DNA of 64,000 bases from Diplosphaera chodatii (lineage: Eukaryota; Chlorophyta; Trebouxiophyceae; Prasiolales; Stichococcaceae). The DNA is taken from positions 2,294,001 through 2,358,000 of the forward strand of contig JAALGY010000038.1 of assembly GCA_032358165.1 (NCBI GenBank), read 5' to 3'. Positions within the stretch are counted from its first letter, which is position 1. Each line of letters begins with the position of its first letter. A program made the translations under genes and the position numbers. Of this stretch, positions 1-11,706 are shown in pieces. The notes below the pieces were generated by a model that saw only the letters and a list, made by a program, of their open reading frames with translations, ran no database searches and had not been told where the DNA came from.

Positions 1-112
1 ACTAGTGTATGCAGTGGAGCAATGTGTGCAGCACTTTCCCCACTGGCAGATGTCGAGCCAGGCTGCCACCGCCCTGTAGCGAGTCTCACCATCTGCTCGG
101 TGCATCTGCTGC

Positions 113-2887
113 AGCCCTGACGGTGAGCGCGCTGCCGGACTCGTGCACCCTGGCGGTGTCGTTGGCGGCAAATGCGGTGCGCGTGAACGTGTACAACGCC
201 AACTACAAGGGCACCGCCGTGGGCAGCCTCGTGAACAAGGCCGGCAGCGTGGACCTGCGGAAGTACATGGTGAAGGGCGCCAACCGGGTGGTGCTGACGC
301 TGCTCAACAACAGGTGCGCCTGCCCTGCAGCGGAAAGTGTTCTGACCATGTGGCGATAGGCAAGCCGTGCCCCTCTCTCCTCATGGTGCCTGCTACGTCC
401 TGGTATCAGCAGCCACGCTGAGGGACCATGTGTTTACATTGCCCCACATGCATGTGCACTGCAGTGCGACTGCCAGGAACGCCACATGACGCCATCGTCA
501 CAGCTGTGATCGGATGTCAACAGGTGCAAGAACGGCAAGGCAGCCGACAGGGCACGCGCGTTTGCGACGCTGTCGTGCTCGGCGCCCGCGCCCAAGCCGC
601 CGCCGCCGCCGCCGCCGGTGAAGAAACCTCCGCCGCCGCCGGTGAAGAAGCCGCCTCCGCCGCCAGTCAAGAAGCCCCCGCCGCCGCCGGTCAAGAGCCC
701 GCCGCCACCGCCGCCCAAGCTGCCCCCGCCCCCACCTCCGAAGGTGCTGACACGGCTGTCTCGCAGCATGTGTATCAGGGTTGCACTGCACTGCATACGC
801 TTATAGACGTGCACCGCGTATGCACGCGGATAGACGGCTGCACGGCTAAGCTTGCGACGTATGCACGGCTGTCGGGCTGTCAGACAGCTTGATCTGATGG
901 GATCACAAACCAACATTTGCTCTGTGCGATGCTGCGATGGCACTCTAAGCCTTCTGAAGGCCTTCTAGTACTGATCGAAGATGTCTTTAACCGTTGCTGC
1001 GCATGCACGCCGTTGTTAACGGTCAAATTGCTGCATGTAGCTGAGTTGGCAGTTAGTCATCGACCTGCTGACGTCGGCCGAGATCAATCAAGATCCTTGC
1101 AAGCGTATATACGTATACGCAGCCATACGCGTGCATACGTCGCACTTCATGCAGAAATGCCGTATAGTGCAACCCTTGTGTATCCGGATTGTCTTCTCTT
1201 TACATCACGTCCGAGGTGCCCATCTTCAAGAAGAAGGCAGTACCTGCCTCAACAGCTGTCGTATCCGCCGGCAGGCGTCGCCTACACCACCCACAGCAGC
1301 ATTGCATGCACCTGCCCCAACCTCAAGTTGGGAGTGGCAGACTGACGACAACCGTGATGACTCCAGGCGTCGCCGCCGCCGCCGCCGACGGGGCCGGTCG
1401 GCACCTCGCCGAGCTCGCCGCCGCCGCCGGCCGCCACCGAGATCCAGACCATCGAGGTCCAGGCGCACAACGAGAAGCGCGCCAAGCACCAGGCGACCGG
1501 CAACGTCACCTGGGACACGGGCCTCGCCAGCGGAGCCCAGAGCTGGGCCAGCGGGTGCGCTCTCGCCTGCGGCATGTGAATGACTTCGGCGGTGACAAAC
1601 CTTAGCGGGGCGCCTCATGCGTGACTCCTGCGCTCGAGACGAACCTGGTCCTGTCCTCAGCCGCAGCAGCACATCGGTGCAACGCTGATGCAGCAAGGAG
1701 GTGTGGAGTGCCTGCATACGGTCTGCAGCACCACACAGCTGCGTCTGATCTGTCGGTGGTGGACGACAAAGCAACTGATGAAGTGGCCAGGCTAGAGACT
1801 GCCATCCTGAGCCCGGTGTGAGACTTCACTCGCAGGTGCCACGGCATCGAGCACAGCTTCACGCCAAACACAGGGGAGAACACGTACTACTCGTTCGCAA
1901 CGGCTCAGGAGGCGCTGGGCACGCCGGCCTTCAACTTCCAGGACGCCGTGGACTCCTGGTGGGCACCGTAACATTCTTGCGCAGTAACCAGTCCAGCACA
2001 TGTGTGAGAGAAGGCCGACCGTTGGTTTCGACTTCAGTGGACTATTGTCCTCGCCGTGCATGTGTTCAGGCACAGCACTTGATTGCAGCAATGTCCACGC
2101 TGTCTGCACCACCCATTCACAACACAGTTTGTAGCTTTGCTGCGCAAGCTCACTGCAAACTTGCTGCTGTCAGTGTGTTGACGCGTGTTTGCCGTTCTGC
2201 GGTGCAGGTACAGCGAGATCGAGTTCTGGAACTTCACCTCAGGTGCTGCGGCAGCAACAATATCTGACCTTGCACTCTAGGGCCCTACTCCCACGCTTAT
2301 ACCCTCGCCAGCCGGGAGTGGTTGATGCCTGCTCTCACCCGCCACCCGCCATGTGCCTGCAGGAATGAACAAGGCAGGCTTTGAGACTGCAGACTCGGGC
2401 CACTTCACTCAAGTCGTGTGGACAGACACAACAAAGGTATGCTACCAGCAGGAAGCACCAACAATGTCATTAAAATGTAGCAACGGACGGCATTGCCCAA
2501 ATTGGCAATGTTGGCCATACACATGTGCAGGTCGGGTGCCAGCTCATGTCTCAGGGCGTCAATGTCTGCTTTGCAGGTGGGCTGCGGCAGCTCCTACTGC
2601 CCGGGGCCGGGTGTGATCGACGGAACCAACTACCCGTACGGCTTCGTGGTCATCTGCCAGTACCTGCCGCCGGTACGCTTCAATTGCATGGTTTCACACC
2701 CAAGAGCGCGACCACGTTGCGCCACACAAAGCAGCCTGCTGCATGTGCCCTAATTTGTATGTAGCAAACCCCCGACTGTGCAGCACACCGTAAGTAAAGG
2801 TTCTCAAATCCTGTCCACCATCTGCAGGGCAACGTCAATGGTCCGGACAACTACATTGTGCATGTGAAGAACCTGAAGGCCAAATGA
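113..2887 (+). CDS. Secreted CAP/SCP (PR-1-like) protein with proline-rich hinge, 5'-partial
   Basis: The C-terminal part is a CAP domain spread over short exons. The exon at about 1366-1552 gives a Pro-rich stretch then IEVQAHNEKRAKH and GAQSWASGC; about 1834-1955 gives CHGIEHSFTPNTGENTYY; about 2209-2240 gives YSEIEFWNFTS; about 2364-2436 gives GHFTQVVWTDTTK (CAP signature 1); about 2578-2671 gives the VVICQYLPP core of signature 2; 2827-2887 gives GNVNGPDNYIVHVKNLKAK and the stop. Before it, 113-312 and 521-741 encode a Cys-containing beta-rich module of unknown type (LTVSALPDSCTLAVSLA) followed by KKPPPPPV repeats. CAP proteins are secreted and act in walls, sterol binding or defence; the polyproline hinge fits an algal wall glycoprotein. 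No start or signal peptide is visible, so the gene probably begins left of the window. Exons between 742 and 1366 are unresolved. Confidence 0.8.
594..741 (+). repeat. Polyproline hinge repeat inside the CAP gene
   Basis: A degenerate CCG/CCGCC-rich tandem repeat reads in frame as about five blocks of PPPPP separated by KK, VK or SP. It resembles hydroxyproline-rich glycoprotein spacers of volvocine and chlorellalean walls. A second, shorter Pro-rich stretch precedes the CAP domain at about 1370-1435. Confidence 0.75.
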
Positions 2888-3562
2888 GGTCGTCTGCTTC
2901 AGATGACATGGCGTGACGTCCCTAGACGTCCCTGCTGAGCAGTGGCCGCTGCACCTTCCCTCACCACTTTGCGCCATGGAAACATGCATAGCTCCCCTCT
3001 AGTGGATTTGCCTTACGATCGCCTTCAAGACAGGCTTTTTGGACCGTATACGGCATTCGAATTGATTTGCGATGAAGGCGTAACTAACGTCATACCGCAC
3101 CGCGGCCCTGGTGCTTGCTGCCGATGCCTGTTTTTGCACATGCTCTGAACGTTTTATCTTGAAGCTGAGCACTGCGCAGGAACCTGAACTGTGACAGAAT
3201 GATTTGATACGAACTCAGCTGTCAGATGTAGTGTGTGACATGTGCAAAGGTGGCGCTCTTTTGTTATTCAACAGAAGCAATACACAGCGCAATAGTCATC
3301 AATGACGTGTGCCTGACGGTCGTGAAGCGAATCCAAACGTACTGCAGTCTGAAGCCCTGAGGAGTCCCAGGTTCCAGCACATGCATTGTGATCTTTGTAA
3401 AAAGGCTACACTCTAATAAGGGTGCAGAGGGTCTACCTGAGTACAGCCATCAAAAGCTTATGGCCAGGTTTGTTTGATGCTCAAATTCGACACATGTCCA
3501 TTGCCACAGGTTGCAGGCGCCCATGGCAGCGCCTGCGGCCACGATCTGGCACCGGTCCAGCT
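2888..3562. other. Convergent intergenic region
   Basis: This lies between the stop codons of the CAP gene and the following minus-strand gene. It is less GC-rich than the flanking exons. No convincing coding segment is visible. A TGTAA-like element near 3396 is a candidate green-algal polyadenylation signal for one of the two converging transcripts. Confidence 0.4.
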
Positions 3563-6500
3563 TCAGCCCCTGGCGCGGCTGGACACCCTGTAGTCGTCCT
3601 CTGGTGGCGGCGACGCCGCCAGCGCGCGGTTGGCGCCCAGCCGCCGCCGTCGCTTGGGGTTTTGCTTCGCCTGCTCGGCATCTGCGGCAGGCTGCTGCTG
3701 CTGCTCTTGGTGGTGGTGGTGGTGCTTTGGCTCCTGTTGTGCATCTTCGGACCGCGTGGCGTCCCGCTGTGATGGCTGCCCTGCGAGCTTGTGGTCTGCC
3801 GCCACTCTACTGCTGCCAGCTGCGACCCCGGCGTTCGAGGCCACATCACCGCCGTCACCCCTGCCCTGCGCCACACGACCATCAGCAGGTTCCGCGACTG
3901 CGTGGGCGGGGCCGCCGCCGTTGGCGCTGACCTCGGGTGCGGGTTGCACGCCGCTGCGGCGGGTGCGCTGCTTGCCGCCCTGCTGACTGGCCGTACGGCT
4001 GTCTGCCGAGATGAGGCGGCGCCCCTCCTGTATCAGGTCCGCCTGCTGCCTGCAGAGCACATACGAAGCCGGGGTTCAACCGCCGGTCTATGCATGCCTT
4101 GAAGTTGATATGCGGCGTGAACACAGCAACCAGCACCCAGCCTTGCAACCTGGCATGAGGGGTCTGCCACAGCCGTAGAAAGTCTGGCAGATGCTGTGAA
4201 AGCAACCAAAGCAGGTGACCGCTGCTGCATACGCAGCTGGGAGCATGAGCAGGACGCACGCTATCTTGGCACGCGCCGTGACAGCGGCCCGCCGCTTTGG
4301 CCGCCCGCCTGCCGCCGTCGCATCCGCAGCCGGCTGGGCCGTGGGCTCCGCCGCGGCTGGTGTGCTCTCGGCATGCACTGCCGGCGGCTCCTCGCATGCT
4401 GCTGCTGGTGCTGGCGGCTGTGCTGCTGCCCACTCCTGCTTGGGGGCGGCTGGTACTGCTGACGCTGCCGCCGCTGCTGCCGCTGCCTGTTGGACTTTTG
4501 CAGAGCTATCCTGTCTTGCCACTTGCCGAGGTTCGGTTGGCTCCTCGCTGCCACCGATGCCGCTGCTGCTGTCACTGCTGTCGTCATGCTCGAGTGCATG
4601 GCTGTGGGGCGTTGACGACCCACCCTACAGCAACTTGGCGATGCTCAGTGCACAGTCACCACAGGGTCAGAGGCAGCCGGTCAGGCATGATGCTGCAGCA
4701 CGGCTGCCACACAGTGAGGCTCAGATATGCTACGGTCTTCGGTGGACCTCTGCGACAGCATCAAAGCAAAGCACTGCAGGCTCACAGTTGGCGGCGTTTG
4801 CCCAGGGGCGAGCTCTGCGTGGGTCGCGTCGCTGGCCTTGCTGCACGCTGGCTGCTGCTTCGCTTCCTGCTGCCGCTGGGTCGCGCTGGGGATCGGCGAC
4901 ATGTGCACCACGTTCAATCCGAGCTGGTCCGGCAGCCACTGCTCCGATTTCGTGGGCGTGTCCAGCCCCGACAGGCGGCGCGTGAGATCCGAGCTGCCGC
5001 CACCGCGGACGCCGCCAACACTGCCGCTAGCATTTACAGCTGGTGCGGCCGCGACGCCAGCAAAGCGGTCGTCGAGCGACTGCGCGACAGGCACTCGTTG
5101 CACACAGCCGCACCTGTGATCCGTCATGCAACCTGCAGGCCAGCCCATGTTGCAAAGCCGCGGGTGATCATCCCAGCAATGCACACAGCAACAGAGACGT
5201 CCTTGACAAAAGTGTGTACATTTCGGATTCACACCTGAACCACTTGCTGGCGTTGCTGCTCGGCACTGGTCTGCGCGGCTATGATGTCATGCGCCGGTCC
5301 AGCCTCCTCTGGGCCAGCAGCCGCCGGCGGCTGCGGCGCCTCGGCCGCCTGCTGCAGGGCCGCCGCCGCCGGGGGCTCCGACAGCGCCGTCAGCGCCTCC
5401 TGGGACGGCAGCGGCGGCTGCGCCGCGTTCCTGTCACCAATCACAAGCAGCGCCTCATGCAAACTCGTCAATTCCTGCAAGGCCAGCGGGCGTCAGTGTG
5501 CGCAGACGGCATGGCTTGCGCCGTCTGCACCACCGGCAAGGATGAGATGTAGCAAGTTCGGTGCGCTTGGGTGGAAGGTGGAGCTGCTGCTGTCAGGAAG
5601 AGACACCATGTGCCACACCCACCGGCTGCTGCTGCCGCTGGCGCGCCTGGAGCGGGGCGGGGCGCGCTCCGGGGGGGCCGCCAGCGCCTGCCGCGCCGCC
5701 GCCGACCCCTGCCACCGCTCGCTCATCGTCTCCAGCAGGTCGGTGCCTGGCGACGCAGCAATGGGCGAAACTTGATTCGTTTTGCGGTGCTGGCCATCCA
5801 GATGTCTGAACCTTCCTCCCCGCTGATTATAGACAGCATCCATGCTTCGACCAGCACTGTGGGAGAGGCTGCAAGGGCATAATTTGCAAGAATTCTTCTT
5901 GAATGTAAAGCTCTTAATACAATATTAAAATTTATCTATATACTAAACATATAGTATTTTATTCAAAAATAATAGCAACCGGTCACCCTGGTCGGGGAGC
6001 TGCAGCAGGCGGCTGGCGGTGCGGGGCGAGGCTGCTCCAGGGTGGGCCGGCCGCCCCAGGGGGGCCCGCGGCGCGTGGTGCGGCGTGAGCCCCGGGGCCA
6101 TGAGGTCGTCCAGGAAGCCGCTGCGCCTGGGAGACTCCGCAACAGGGGACTCCACGGCTCTGCATCGCAGGGGACTGCGGAGTTGGTGGCAAGGTATGCC
6201 ATCAGCCAAGCAGTAGCAGCCTGACTGTTTTGCTCAGAAAAGCCACAGGCGTGCACACATGAGTATCGATCGGTAAGCAAAGCCGGCGCTGGTGCCATCG
6301 CCTGCTGGCTGCCGGCGCCCACACACACCACAGACTGTCACCTGCGGCTGCTGCTGGGGGCGGGCAGCGGGTGCGGCGCGGACGCCGCCTGCAGCAGGGC
6401 AGACCCGGCTGGGGGCGGCCCCGGCAGCGGCACCGGGCCGCTGCCCCGCCGCGGCAGCGAATCCTGCACCAGCACGATGCGCCTGTCGCCGCCCGCGGGC

Positions 6501-9500
6501 AGGCCGCCGGCGGCTCTCGACGGCGGCTGCCGCTGCGCAGGTGGCGCCGTCTGCGGCGTGCCTAGGCCGGCCCCCTGCAGCGGGCAGGCTGGTGTGTTGC
6601 TGAGGCCGGGGTGGCGGAGCATGGGAGGTTTGCAGGGCTGGAGGGACTGATCGGCCGTGGGCCACAGATGGCCCAACGCGCAGCAACGCGCCCCAGCATC
6701 GCAGCCATGCAGGCCCTGAAAATCGCAAAGCCTGGTCCCGCTGCAGCACGATCCGACTGTGGTATCGGCACCTGCCGGGTCGCGGGATGCCGCTGCGCGG
6801 CCGGCCGGCCCCACGCGCCCGACAGCCCCCGCTTCAGGGCGGACCACCCGCCGCCGCCACCGTCGCCGCCGCCGCCGCCCCCGCCCCGCAGCTGCCCCAG
6901 CAGCGCGGCCGCCTCCAGCTCCAGGACCTGCGCCAGCCCGATGCGGTCAGCAGCTGCATGTTGTAACCGCAGCAGGCGACACAACCTGCTTCATCAAGGT
7001 CTGGAACAGAGGATGTAAACCCTAAACCCTGCCGGGCGTGCCTGGACGCGCTCCCGCAGCTCTGCGGCCTCGGCCCTCGCCGCCTCCTTGCGGCTTCCCG
7101 CTTCCGTGGCGGCGTCGCGGGCGGCGGCCAGCGCCGCCTCCAGCTGCAGCTGCTGCTCCAGGGAGTCCTGGGCGGAGCAGGAGGCCAGAGGGCATTGCCC
7201 ACCTCCCGTTGCCGCGGGCAGCAATGAGCACCGACACTCAGCATCCCAGCATCTCAGCGCCAACAGCGCTTCGCACACTCCTTCCGAGCGCTGCCACTCG
7301 CATGCACCAGCCTGCGCTGGGAGGGGCGACGTCAAGGCGGTCTCACGACTGTGAAGCCCTGGGGACCGACCTCCAGCTGGCGCTGCGTCACGTGCAGCTC
7401 GCACCGCGCCTCGTCCAGCTCGGCGCGCAGCAGCGCCCGCTCCGCCGCCGCCCGCTGCAGGGCCGCCGCGAGCTCCGGCTCCCTGCGCAGCATTTGGGGT
7501 TTAGGGTGTAGGGTTTAGGGTTCCGGCTCCCTGCGCGGCGCCACGCCCCTGATTCTGGCGATCATGCCTCAGCCTTGCACCCGGTGCCCGCAGCCTGCTG
7601 CTGCGCTTGCTCGTATTCGGCCCCTGCCGCTGGGCGCATGCTGACGAATGTGGAAACTTGGTGGACTGCGGCAGGTTGAGTGTGCACATGCGAACGGCAG
7701 ACGTGCGAGACAGGCTGGAAGCGTCAGCAGCCGGAGCTGCCCGTGTGCTGACCTGCCGTTGGCGAGCTGTGCGTCTCGTGACACAAGCACCAGCGCCCCA
7801 GCTCCTGAGCCCGCGAGACCCCCCGGCGAGCTGCTGCTCCTGCTGGCGGGGCTCAGCCCAGGGTTCAGGCTGCCGCTCTTGGGCCGCTTCGCAGGCGGCC
7901 CGCCGCGCGCGTCACGGGAAGGCCGCTTCTCGGATGCGCCGGGGAAGCCTGAAGCCTGCGGCTGCGGTTCTTGCTGCTGATTTGGCAATGAGTGCGCGAG
8001 CGGCCGCAGCAGCGGCAGCGGCGGTATGCGCACTGCAGGTCGCACAGGCCCCCGAGTGTCGCCGCTGCTGCTACCACCGCTGTCGCCGCTTGCCTTGACG
8101 GCCTCGGCTTGGGAGTGCGTTGGCGGCTGGTCGTGCCCTGTGGATGCCGTGGACTCAAGCCTTGGATGCGCACCGAAGTCCCGGCTGCCTGGCTGCGAGG
8201 TGCGGCTGTGATGAGGTGGTTCTGGAGCAACAGGAGTCGACGCAGTGTCCGTCTCGTGCTGCTGGTCGATCTGCTCCTGCTGCACAGTTCCTTGCTGCAG
8301 CCCGGCGCCCGCGCCTGCAAAGGCGGCAGCTTCCACAGCGGCCGCGGCTGCGTGCTTGTCTACAGACGCAGCTGCCTGCTGCTCTGGCTCAGGGGCCTGC
8401 AGGCTGTCGCTGGCTGCAGCGCGGGGCGCTGCCGGCTGGGAGGTCTGACCATCGTCATCGCACGAGCGCAAGATGGCAGCCTGCTGCTCCGGCGGAGGCG
8501 GCGCCTCCAATGCAAGCATCGCTCCAGGGCCGCCGCTCGCCGCCAGGCCAGGTGCGGCCGGCGGGTCGTCGCCGGAGTCCGCCTGCTGCAGGGGGGCTGC
8601 GCGGTGGGGCCGAGGCGAGGGGGTGTTTGCGCGGATGGCCGCCTCCACCGCCGCCGCCACCGCCTCGCCAGCCGCCGCTGCGTCCTGCATGCACAACCGA
8701 CTGCACGGTGTTGGCAGGTTCTGGAGCAGCAAGACTGGCAGGTGCTGGGTCTGCAGGATGCGGAAAGCAGGTGGCAACAGGACACCAGCAGCAGGCTGTC
8801 TATCCTGAGCATTCACAGACATCCCAGCTGCCAGAGGGACGATGTGCATGTTGAAAGGGAGAAGTGGGCTTGCCTGGATGGCGGGCAGGAAGCTGCGCTC
8901 GCCAAACGACTGGCGCGGCGACGGCAGAGGTGGGCTTGCAGGGATTGCCAGTGCAGCGGCGGAGCTGGTCATGCTGCCTGGTTGCCGCGTGTCGGCCGAC
9001 GCGGCAGACGCAGCTGCCGGCGCCGCTGCTGTGCCCGCGTCCGGCGCCGGCGGTACATCTGCCTCGAGCGCTGGAGGCTCAGCCCGTGCACTGTCGCGAT
9101 TTTCCTGTTGCGGCGCCGTAGCGCTGTCCTGCTGCCGCTGCTGCGCTGCGTCCTGCTCTGCCCGTGCCTGCTGCGGTGCTGGCTCCTCTCCTCCTTCCTG
9201 CTGCTGCGTCGCACCCTGCTCTGCTTCCTGCTGCTGCGCTGGCTCCTCTTCTGTGACTGACTGCCGTGCTACATCCTGCTCTGCTTCCAGCTGCGCCGCC
9301 TTGGCGCTTCGCAGACCCGCCACCAGGCCCCGCAAGCGCTGCACCTGCACTCAGTTTTACCTGAACTTTGAACCATAAAACCCGCAGCATCCTTGGGGTG
9401 TCACCTGCTTGCAAGTTCTGCCAGCATGCCTGCATTCAGCAGTCTCTTGGGGTCAAAATTGCTTTGCTGCACAACTGCGCCCTGCAGCCCGGGCCCAGCC

Positions 9501-11706
9501 GCCAGACTGTGCACGAATAGCACAGTTTGACCAAACGACGAGCTGCTGTGCTGCACAGATCTGTCTGCCATACTGGCGCTCGTGAACTTGTGAAGCCTAA
9601 CAGCAGCGGCTGGCAGTCTGCACCACAGGCCTCCATGACCGTGCGTCCTCAGGTCTAGGTGTCCGCACTCCGACTTGTTTTGTGACACCGGTAGCATGTT
9701 GCTGTGCACAGCACCCCAACTTGGTGGCAGCCATGGCGCAACCGGAGGTTGTGTGCCCACCTCCGACAACATCCTCTCGGCGTCGTCCTGCGCTTCCGTC
9801 GCATCCGCTTCCGCCGCCGCCTGGGCGGCCCGGAGCTCAGCCAGCTGCCCAGCGGCTGCGGGCTGCACAACCTCGCTGGCGGCTAGCTCAGATGGTGTGC
9901 TGGTTCCTGGAATGAACGCTCCTGCTGAGGGCGACGTGCTGCCGACCTCGGCCGCGTCTGACGCCGCTGACGCTGCACCCCTGGGACCATGCTGGCTTGC
10001 TGAGACTGCTGCCACCAGGGGCGATTGCGCCGTCGAGGCTACCTCCTGACACTGGCCCATTGGTGCATTGACGCTTGGCTGCTCACCTGCTGCCCCTGGA
10101 GCACCTGACTCAGCTGCTGCTGGTGCAGCAGCTGCTGCTGTTTCGTCAGTTTGGGCGGCGGGTGCACCGAGTCCAGCCTCCTCATCTGCTGCCACTGGCG
10201 CAGCCGACTCTGATGTTGGCGCAGTGGCTGCTGCAGCTTGATGGTCCTGAGTCGCTGGTGCGAGTTCGGCCTGTTCGGTTTGCTGCTCTGGGTGCGAGGG
10301 CGCCGCGGCGGCAGCGGCCAGGACGGCAAGCTTTGGCGGCCCCAGCTGTGCACCATTGTCCGCTGGTGTGCTGTCTTTGTCGGCTGCGGCTGCCTGCTGC
10401 TGCGTGTCCTGTGGGGCAGAGACCTCGCCCCCAGCGGGCTCCTGCCCTGCCGCGGGTGCCCCCTCGGCTGCAGAGGGCGCGGCGTGAGCCTCGTGGCCCT
10501 TGTCAGGCTGACCAGGGCCCCCGCCGCCAGCCGGCCGGGGCGCACAGGCCGCCTTCCGGGGTCGCGGCTCCGGCGCTGCCTGCTGCGACTGGGCAGCGGC
10601 CTCCTGCGCCAGCTGGCGCAGCTCTGCGACCGAGCGGCGGCCTTTGGACGGCGACGGCGGCAGGCACAGCGACTCGGCGCGGGCAATGCCCTTCGCCTTG
10701 GCGCCCGCGGGCGGCGGGAGGTCCGGCGGCTGCGAGCGTCCCGCTGGCGGCTGCGGGGGCTCAGCCGGCGGCGGGGAGGGGCTGGACTGCGGCGAGGCCT
10801 GCCGCCGCTGGCCGCCGGCGCCGCTGCGGGGCAGGCGCACGCGCGGCCTTCGGGCCGTGCTGCCCGGCCGGCCTGAGGCGCTGCTCCCGGGGCTCTGCAT
10901 GTGCGAGTGGGACAGCGATTTAACCATTCGCATGTCCACCCTCTTGGGTTTTGCATCACTCCAGATGTACGTCCGATGCCAGCGGCGCGAGACATGGGTG
11001 AGTCACGTTCCATGCAGCACTTGGTGCATTGGGTGTCACATGACGTGGAATGAAAGACTCCCACCATGACGGGGCGCAGCAGCGAGCGCCAGGCTGCAGG
11101 GTTCAGCGCCGGCATGGGCGGCGATGCGGCGGGCTCGACCGCGGCCTGCCTGCCTTCGCTGGATGTGCGGGCCGCCATCGCTGGTGCCGCTGCGAAGCTG
11201 CCGAGCACTGGCGCCTGATCCGCTCTGATGCGCGGCGATGGTGGTGGTACGCCCAGTTGTGATCGCTGCCGCTTGCCGCCTGAGGGCCCTCCCGACCTGG
11301 CTGCTGCAGCGGGGGACGGCAGCTGCCCAGCTGCTGCTGCGCAGGCATGGCCATGTTGGGGGCTGCCGCCGCTGTTCCTATGAGGTCCACTGTCATGGCT
11401 GTCAAACACCAGCGGGACCGAGCTGTCGTTGGCGGGGAACCAGGCGTTTGGCGAGCCCCGCGGCGATGGTGCAGCGCGGTAGCCGAGGAGGCCCTGCGGC
11501 GAAAACTGCCTTGTCGGCGTCCCCACGGATGCCGCACGCGGCGTCAGGCACGGGGCCTGGTACTCCAGCTTGGGGCTGGGGAGCCCGCCGAAGGGGTGAT
11601 CGGCGGCAGGCCTGCCGCGGTGGGCTGCCAGAAAGTCGCCGAGGCTCAGGATCACGGGGCTGCCGCTGCCCGCGGTGCGATGCTCGGCGTTCTCCGCCTT
11701 CACCAC
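3563..11706 (-). CDS. Large low-complexity coiled-coil protein, probably nuclear; function unknown
   Basis: A long multi-exon minus-strand gene starts MVKAENAEHRTAGSG at 11706. Well-supported exons are 11706-11065, about 10940-9761, 9344-7753, 7482-7371 and 7176-7028. Further exons lie near 6985-6760, 6560-6340, 6200-5985, 5735-5600, 5480-5240, 5094-4757, 4500-4250 and 4050-3563. Most of the protein is Ala/Gln/Pro/Ser-rich disorder. Coiled-coil stretches occur at AELRAAQAAAEADATEAQDD joined to VQRLRGLVAGLRSAKAAQLE, and at LAAALQRAAAERALLRAELD. Basic clusters that could be nuclear import signals are KRPSRDARGGPPAKRPKS, GGRPKRRAAV and, near the C-terminus, NPKRRRRLG. Splice phases agree at the junctions I checked down to about 7.0 kb; farther down the exon chain is less certain and a second gene beginning below about 6 kb cannot be excluded. 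No known catalytic domain was recognised. Confidence 0.6.
5885..5982. other. AT-rich patch inside an intron
   Basis: Roughly 95 bp of very AT-rich sequence (for example AATATTAAAATTTATC and TATAGTATTTTATTC) sits in an intron of the 3563-11706 gene, where flanks are strongly GC-rich. The composition resembles organellar DNA, but nothing in it is long enough to identify by eye. Confidence 0.7.
7016..7030. repeat. Interstitial telomere-like repeat (CCCTAAA)2 at an exon/intron border
   Basis: TAAACCCTAAACCCT is two units of the plant/green-algal telomere repeat. On the minus strand it reads GGGTTTAGGGTTTA and supplies the apparent 5' splice site of the exon ending at 7028 (GG|GTTTAG). Confidence 0.75.
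7474..7536. repeat. Telomere-like insert flanked by a 15-bp direct repeat
   Basis: GGTTTAGGGTGTAGGGTTTAGGG (three telomere-like units, one imperfect) lies between two identical copies of TCCGGCTCCCTGCGC at 7474-7488 and 7522-7536. On the minus strand that 15-mer is GCGCAGGGAGCCGGA, which contains the 3' splice site of the exon beginning at 7482. Confidence 0.85.

Noticed and set aside
1103..1120. Hairpin GCGTATA-TACG-TATACGC in the CAP gene
   Set aside because: Seven base pairs in an apparent intron, among many similar CGTA/CATACG-rich stretches; too weak to call functional.
7016..7536. A chromosome end or degraded subtelomere
   Set aside because: Telomere-like motifs are only two to three units long, occur inside a continuous gene, and lie in both introns and splice borders, not at a sequence end.
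7992..9260. Long plus-strand open frame of 422 codons opposite the low-complexity gene
   Set aside because: Arg/Cys/Leu-rich translation is the antisense shadow of CAG/GCN-rich codons on the minus strand, where splice junctions and coiled-coil sequence support the real gene.
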